Assembly: GCA_028692535.1 (NCBI GenBank)
Contig: JAQUXD010000009.1
Span: 9,257-27,649 of the forward strand
Reading direction: 5' to 3'
DNA: 18,393 nt
Source of the DNA: Eubacteriales bacterium
Lineage (GTDB): Bacteria > Bacillota > Clostridia > Peptostreptococcales > Anaerovoracaceae
This document shows positions 14,593 through 18,393 of this stretch, in pieces (the first letter of the stretch is position 1; every line of letters starts with the position of its first letter). The translations under genes were made by a program, and so were the position numbers. The notes beneath the pieces were generated by a model that was given only the letters and a program-made list of their open reading frames with translations, had not been told where the DNA came from and searched no databases.

Positions 14593-16302
14593 ATGCTTAG
14601 CATCAAGAAAGAAATCGCCCGGATCCTGCAGCAAAAGCTGCCGGACATGAGCGTGGAAGAGATCGAAGATTTTATCGAAATACCTTCGGACAGCAGTCTG
14701 GGAGACTATGCGTTTCCCTGTTTTCGGCTGGCGAAGGCCCTGCGGAAGCCGCCCCATGTGATTGCGGGAGAACTGGCATCGTCCATCGGCGACAACGAGC
14801 TGTTTGCCCGAGCCGAGGCGGTCAATGCTTATGTAAATCTGTTCATCGACGGACAGTGGCTGGCACGCATCACACTGGAGGACGTATGCGGCGCCGGGGA
14901 TGACTTCGGCCGCAGCGATATCGGCGCGGGACGCCCCGTGATCGTGGAGTTCAGTTCGCCCAACATCGCCAAACCCTTCCACATCGGCCACATCCGGACT
15001 ACGGTGATCGGCAACGCCATTTACAAGATTTTCGATTTTCTGGGGTACAAGACCATTCGGATCAACCATCTGGGCGACTACGGGACTCAGTTCGGAAAAA
15101 TGATCGTGGCTTATCGCCGCTGGGGAAAAAGAGAAGATGTGGAGGCTGCCCCTATCAGCACGCTGTTGTCCTACTACGTCAAGTTTCACGAAGAAGTGGA
15201 AAAAGATCCGAGCCTGGACGACGAAGCCAGAGAGGTGTTTTCGAAGCTGGAGCACCAGGCGCCGGAAGAGACGGCGCTGTGGCAATGGTTCCGGGACGAA
15301 AGCCTTAAGGAATTCTCCCGTGTCTACGAGATGCTGAACATCGAGTTCGACTCCTTTGCCGGGGAAAGCTTCTATTCCGACAAGATGCCCGCCGTTCTGG
15401 AAGAGATGGAGTCCAAGGGCATATTAAAGGATTCCCAGGGCGCAAAGATCGTGGATTTGGAACAATACGGCATGCCGCCGGCCCTGATTACCAAGACCGA
15501 CGGATCCTCGCTGTACATCACGCGAGACATCGCTGCGGCGATCTACAGAAAAAAAACCTATGATTTCTATAAGAACATTTACGTGGTGGGCGCGCAGCAG
15601 AACCTGCACTTCCAGCAGTGGTTCAAGATCCTTGAGCTCATGGGACATGAGTGGCACGATCAGTGCATCCACATTAACTTCGGGACCGTCAGTCTGGCTG
15701 AAGGGACCCTTTCGACCCGAAAAGGCCGGGTCGTCTTCCTGGAAGATGTGCTGAACAAAGCCGTGGAGCAGACACGTCAGGTGATCCGGGACAAGAATGT
15801 GAACACCGACAGCATCGAAGAAACCGCAAAAATGGTGGGCATCGGCGCCGTCATTTTCCAGGAACTGTCCAACGGACGGATCAAAGACTACACCTTCTCC
15901 TGGGAGAAAACCCTGAACTTCGACGGCGAAACGGGGCCCTACGTGCAATATACCCATGCCAGAGCCGCCAGCGTGCTGCGCAACGGCGGCTGGACGACGC
16001 CTCCGTCCCTCGATGCGGTGGACCTGACCTATCTGTCCGGCGACAGCGCTTTCGGCCTGCTTAAGACGATTTATCGATTCCCCGAGGTGGTGCTGGATGC
16101 CGGCGACAAGTATGAACCGTCCCTGGTCACACGGCACATCGTGGATGTGGCTCAAGCCTTCAATAAGTTTTATCACGACGAGCATATCCTCACTGAAAAC
16201 CCCGAAGAAAAGGAAGCCAAACTGCTGCTCACCTATGCGGCCAAGCAAACCATCAAAAACGGCCTGGGTCTTTTGGGAATCCAGGCGCCGGAGAAAATGT
16301 AA
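14593..16302 (+). CDS. argS: ArgS, arginyl-tRNA synthetase
   Basis: This 569-residue class I synthetase charges tRNA-Arg. An N-terminal ArgRS-specific Add-1 domain (about 1-95, with SSLGDYAFPCFRLAK) binds the tRNA D-loop. The Rossmann catalytic core has VEFSSPNIAKPFHIGHIRTT (118-137, HIGH at 130-133) and INHLGDYGTQFGKM (157-170). GTLSTRKGRVV (371-381) stands where KMSKS would be; loss of the canonical KMSKS is normal for ArgRS of this type. The helical anticodon-binding domain follows GETGPYVQYTHAR (445-457) and ends in the usual short C-terminal tail. AGGAGG (14583-14588) lies four bases before ATG, 27 bases after mutS2. The stop codon overlaps the next start by one base. Confidence 0.98.
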   Translation: MLSIKKEIARILQQKLPDMSVEEIEDFIEIPSDSSLGDYAFPCFRLAKALRKPPHVIAGELASSIGDNELFARAEAVNAYVNLFIDGQWLARITLEDVCGAGDDFGRSDIGAGRPVIVEFSSPNIAKPFHIGHIRTTVIGNAIYKIFDFLGYKTIRINHLGDYGTQFGKMIVAYRRWGKREDVEAAPISTLLSYYVKFHEEVEKDPSLDDEAREVFSKLEHQAPEETALWQWFRDESLKEFSRVYEMLNIEFDSFAGESFYSDKMPAVLEEMESKGILKDSQGAKIVDLEQYGMPPALITKTDGSSLYITRDIAAAIYRKKTYDFYKNIYVVGAQQNLHFQQWFKILELMGHEWHDQCIHINFGTVSLAEGTLSTRKGRVVFLEDVLNKAVEQTRQVIRDKNVNTDSIEETAKMVGIGAVIFQELSNGRIKDYTFSWEKTLNFDGETGPYVQYTHARAASVLRNGGWTTPPSLDAVDLTYLSGDSAFGLLKTIYRFPEVVLDAGDKYEPSLVTRHIVDVAQAFNKFYHDEHILTENPEEKEAKLLLTYAAKQTIKNGLGLLGIQAPEKM

Positions 16303-17174
16303 TGCAATACGAAGGAATGGTTTACCGGCCTCCCAGCGAGGCCTACAGTCTCATCATACAGATCACCATCGGTTGCTCCCACAACGGGTGCACCTTCTGC
16401 TCCATGTTCAAGGATAAGCAGTTTCGGGTTCGAAAATTGGAAGAGATCCGGGCGGATCTGACGGAAGCCAGAGGCTATTACAAGCGCGTCGACAGGATTT
16501 TTTTGGCCGACGGCGACGCCCTCTGCCTTGCTACGGATAAACTGCTGACGATCTTGGATCTGATCCGGGAGCTCTTTCCCGAATGTCAGCGGGTGGGCGT
16601 TTACGGTTCTGCGCGGGATGTGCTGCGCAAGTCACCGGAAGAGCTGGCCCGGCTGAAGGGAGCCGGCCTGGGTATCGTCTATCTGGGCGCCGAATCCGGA
16701 AGCCCGCAAATCCTGAAGGCGATCAACAAGAATGCCACCCGGGAAGAACTGATCGAATCGGTGCAGCGTATCGAAGCCTCGGGCCTGCGCTCCTCGGTTA
16801 CATTCATCTCCGGCATCGGCGGCAGAGCCCTGTGGCAGGAGCATGCCCTGATGACAGCCTCCATGATCAGCGAGATGCAGCCCTATTACGCCAGCGTGCT
16901 CACCCTGATGGTGGAGCCGGCGGCGCCGATTTACGATGACATCAAGGAAGGGCGTTTCGAGTTGCTCACACCGGCGGAAGTGATGGCGGAAATGGAATGT
17001 CTGCTGGAAAACATCCACGTAACGAAGAAGTGCGTGTTCCGGAGCAATCACGCTTCCAATTACCTGTCCCTGAAGGGCGATCTGCCCGAGGACCGGGAGC
17101 GAATGCTGGCGCAGATCCGGGCGGCGAAAGAAAACACATCCATGCTCAAGGAGGAATATTTCAGAGCGCTGTAA
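16302..17174 (+). CDS. Radical SAM protein of unknown function (CX4CX2C type)
   Basis: This 290-residue protein resembles a family of uncharacterised radical SAM proteins I know mainly from Clostridia. It opens with VYRPPSEAYSL (7-17). Its iron-sulfur cysteines, in GCSHNGCTFC, are C25, C30 and C33, a CX4CX2C spacing rather than CX3CX2C; the aromatic residue before the last Cys (F32) is kept. IFLADGDAL (66-74) and IVYLGAESGS (125-134) fit the AdoMet-binding strands of the partial TIM barrel. The C-terminal CVFRSNHASNYLSLKG (244-259) is distinctive. Its ATG overlaps the argS stop in TAATG, with GGAG (16290-16293) eight bases upstream, so it is coupled to argS. No substrate can be assigned. Radical SAM fold is confident; function is unknown. 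Confidence 0.85.
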   Translation: MQYEGMVYRPPSEAYSLIIQITIGCSHNGCTFCSMFKDKQFRVRKLEEIRADLTEARGYYKRVDRIFLADGDALCLATDKLLTILDLIRELFPECQRVGVYGSARDVLRKSPEELARLKGAGLGIVYLGAESGSPQILKAINKNATREELIESVQRIEASGLRSSVTFISGIGGRALWQEHALMTASMISEMQPYYASVLTLMVEPAAPIYDDIKEGRFELLTPAEVMAEMECLLENIHVTKKCVFRSNHASNYLSLKGDLPEDRERMLAQIRAAKENTSMLKEEYFRAL

Positions 17175-17194
17175 GGACGGAGGATCCACATTTC

Positions 17195-18393
17195 ATGAGA
17201 ATCTTGCTGACCACACTCAATTCGAAGTTTATCCATTCCAACCTGGCGCTTCGCTATTTGTATTCCGTGGCAGGGCGGTATCGGGATCAGATGGAGATCG
17301 ACGAATATACCATCAATCACACGGATGACTACATTTTCACCGAACTGATGCGCAAGGACAGCAAGCTCTACTGTTTTTCCTGCTATATTTGGAACATTGA
17401 ACGAACCCTGTATTTGGCCCAAACCTTAAAGCAGGCCAAGCCCAACGTAAAAATCCTTCTGGGCGGTCCGGAAGTAAGCTACGAAGGCGAAGAATTCCTT
17501 TTTCAGAATCCTTATGTGGATTATGTGATCCAGGGAGAAGGAGAGGGCGCTTTTTCCGCTTTTTTGAAGCAGTACTTTGCTACTATGCCCGACTATGACA
17601 GCGTTTGGGGTCTCCTGTACCGATCCGGCGCCATCGTTCGAAAGAATAAGCCTTGTCCGCCGCTGAAATTTGAAAGTGTGCCCAATCCCTACGAACTTTT
17701 ACCTGCCGAAGAGGACAAGATCCTCTACTATGAATCCTCCCGAGGCTGCCCCTTCAACTGCGCCTACTGCTTGTCCTGCATAGAACGGCAGGTACGCGCC
17801 CTGCCCCTGGAGCGGGTGAAAGAAGATTTGAAATACTTCATCTATAAGCGCGTCAAGCAAGTAAAGTTCGTGGATCGGACCTTCAATTTCGATGCCCGGC
17901 GCAGCCTGGAGATCATGAAATATCTGATCGAGAAGGACAACGGCATCACGAATTATCACCTGGAGCTTTGCGGAGAGTTGATGACCGAGGAGCACTTTGC
18001 GCTGCTGTCTCAAGCCCGCCCCGGATTATTCCAATTCGAGATCGGCGTCCAGTCCACCCATCCCTCCACGCTGAACGCCATCAACCGCAGAGGAAATTTC
18101 GACAAGATTGCCGAGACGGTCCGGCGAATACAGGCCATCGGCGGCATCCACCTGCATTTGGATCTGATCGCCGGATTGCCGTTGGAGGATTATAATCTCT
18201 TCCGTCACTCTTTTAACGATGTCTACGGCCTGCAGCCCGACGCGCTTCAGGTGGGATTTCTAAAGCTGCTCAAGGGCACGCCCCTTCGGGAGGACGCCAG
18301 GCTGTACGGCTATGTGTACCGACAGAAGGCGCCTTACGAGGTGATCACCAACAGTTATATTTCAGCCGACGGTCTCGTACGCATCAAGATGAT
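17195..18393 (+). CDS. B12-binding-domain radical SAM protein, probable DUF4080 type (3' end outside window)
   Basis: The 399 residues seen are open at the right edge. The N-terminal domain (about 1-150, starting MRILLTTLNSKFIHSNLALRY, with ILLGGPEVSYEGEE and VIQGEGEGAF) has the Rossmann-like layout of cobalamin-binding domains of class B radical SAM enzymes. The radical SAM core begins at YYESSRGCPFNCAYC, with canonical CX3CX2C at C185, C189 and C192, then VKFVDRTFNFD (223-233), FEIGVQSTHPSTL (281-293) and LHLDLIAGLP (320-329). KAPYEV (378-383) and the following text fit the C-terminal domain known as DUF4080, as I recall it. GGAGG (17179-17183) lies 11 bases before ATG, 20 bases after the preceding radical SAM gene. 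Substrate and reaction are unknown; a methylation or methylthiolation-like role is only a family-level possibility. Confidence 0.88.
   Translation, partial: MRILLTTLNSKFIHSNLALRYLYSVAGRYRDQMEIDEYTINHTDDYIFTELMRKDSKLYCFSCYIWNIERTLYLAQTLKQAKPNVKILLGGPEVSYEGEEFLFQNPYVDYVIQGEGEGAFSAFLKQYFATMPDYDSVWGLLYRSGAIVRKNKPCPPLKFESVPNPYELLPAEEDKILYYESSRGCPFNCAYCLSCIERQVRALPLERVKEDLKYFIYKRVKQVKFVDRTFNFDARRSLEIMKYLIEKDNGITNYHLELCGELMTEEHFALLSQARPGLFQFEIGVQSTHPSTLNAINRRGNFDKIAETVRRIQAIGGIHLHLDLIAGLPLEDYNLFRHSFNDVYGLQPDALQVGFLKLLKGTPLREDARLYGYVYRQKAPYEVITNSYISADGLVRIKM

Noticed and set aside
15703..15735. Missing KMSKS motif in ArgS
   Set aside because: Arginyl-tRNA synthetases of this type commonly lack canonical KMSKS; the STRKG segment in its place is normal.

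Overview
The window is a densely packed, all-plus-strand stretch of a bacterial chromosome. It looks like a member of the Firmicutes, most likely an anaerobic Clostridia/Eubacteriales-type lineage. The reasons are the murF-mraY-murD-ftsW-murG-divIB-ftsZ order, strong AGGAGG-type ribosome binding sites, a PheS with a four-cysteine insertion, a MutS2 with an Smr domain, a coiled-coil-extended ZapA, and a terminal B12-type radical SAM gene of a kind I associate with clostridial genomes. By eye the G+C content is a little above half (not computed). The genus cannot be named from sequence alone.

Region 1 (1-7143) is the distal part of a division and cell wall (dcw) cluster. It holds the 3' end of murF, then mraY, murD, ftsW, murG, ftsQ/divIB and ftsZ. 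Junctions are tight (1-nt overlap to about 20 nt) up to ftsQ. A 103-nt gap with a possible promoter precedes ftsZ, and a near-perfect intrinsic terminator follows ftsZ. The genes make lipid I (MurF, MurD, MraY) and lipid II (MurG), polymerise glycan at the septum (FtsW), and organise the divisome (FtsQ, FtsZ). murB, murC and ftsA, which often lie between murG and ftsZ in relatives, are absent here.

Region 2 (7165-14565) starts only 21 nt after the terminator. It holds a SpoU/TrmH-family RNA methyltransferase, pheS, pheT, zapA and mutS2. This resembles the ysgA-pheS-pheT-...-zapA-...-mutS2 neighbourhood of Bacillus subtilis, but without rnhC, yshB and polX. It lies directly behind the dcw cluster, so ftsZ and the gene for its partner ZapA are about 4.4 kb apart.

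Region 3 (14593-18393) holds argS and two radical SAM genes. The first is start-stop coupled to argS and has a CX4CX2C cysteine cluster instead of the canonical CX3CX2C. The second has an N-terminal B12-binding-like domain and runs off the window end. Their functions are unknown, and they are the best candidates for unstudied biology here. No RNA genes, CRISPR arrays, insertion sequences, prophage genes or long non-coding stretches were seen.
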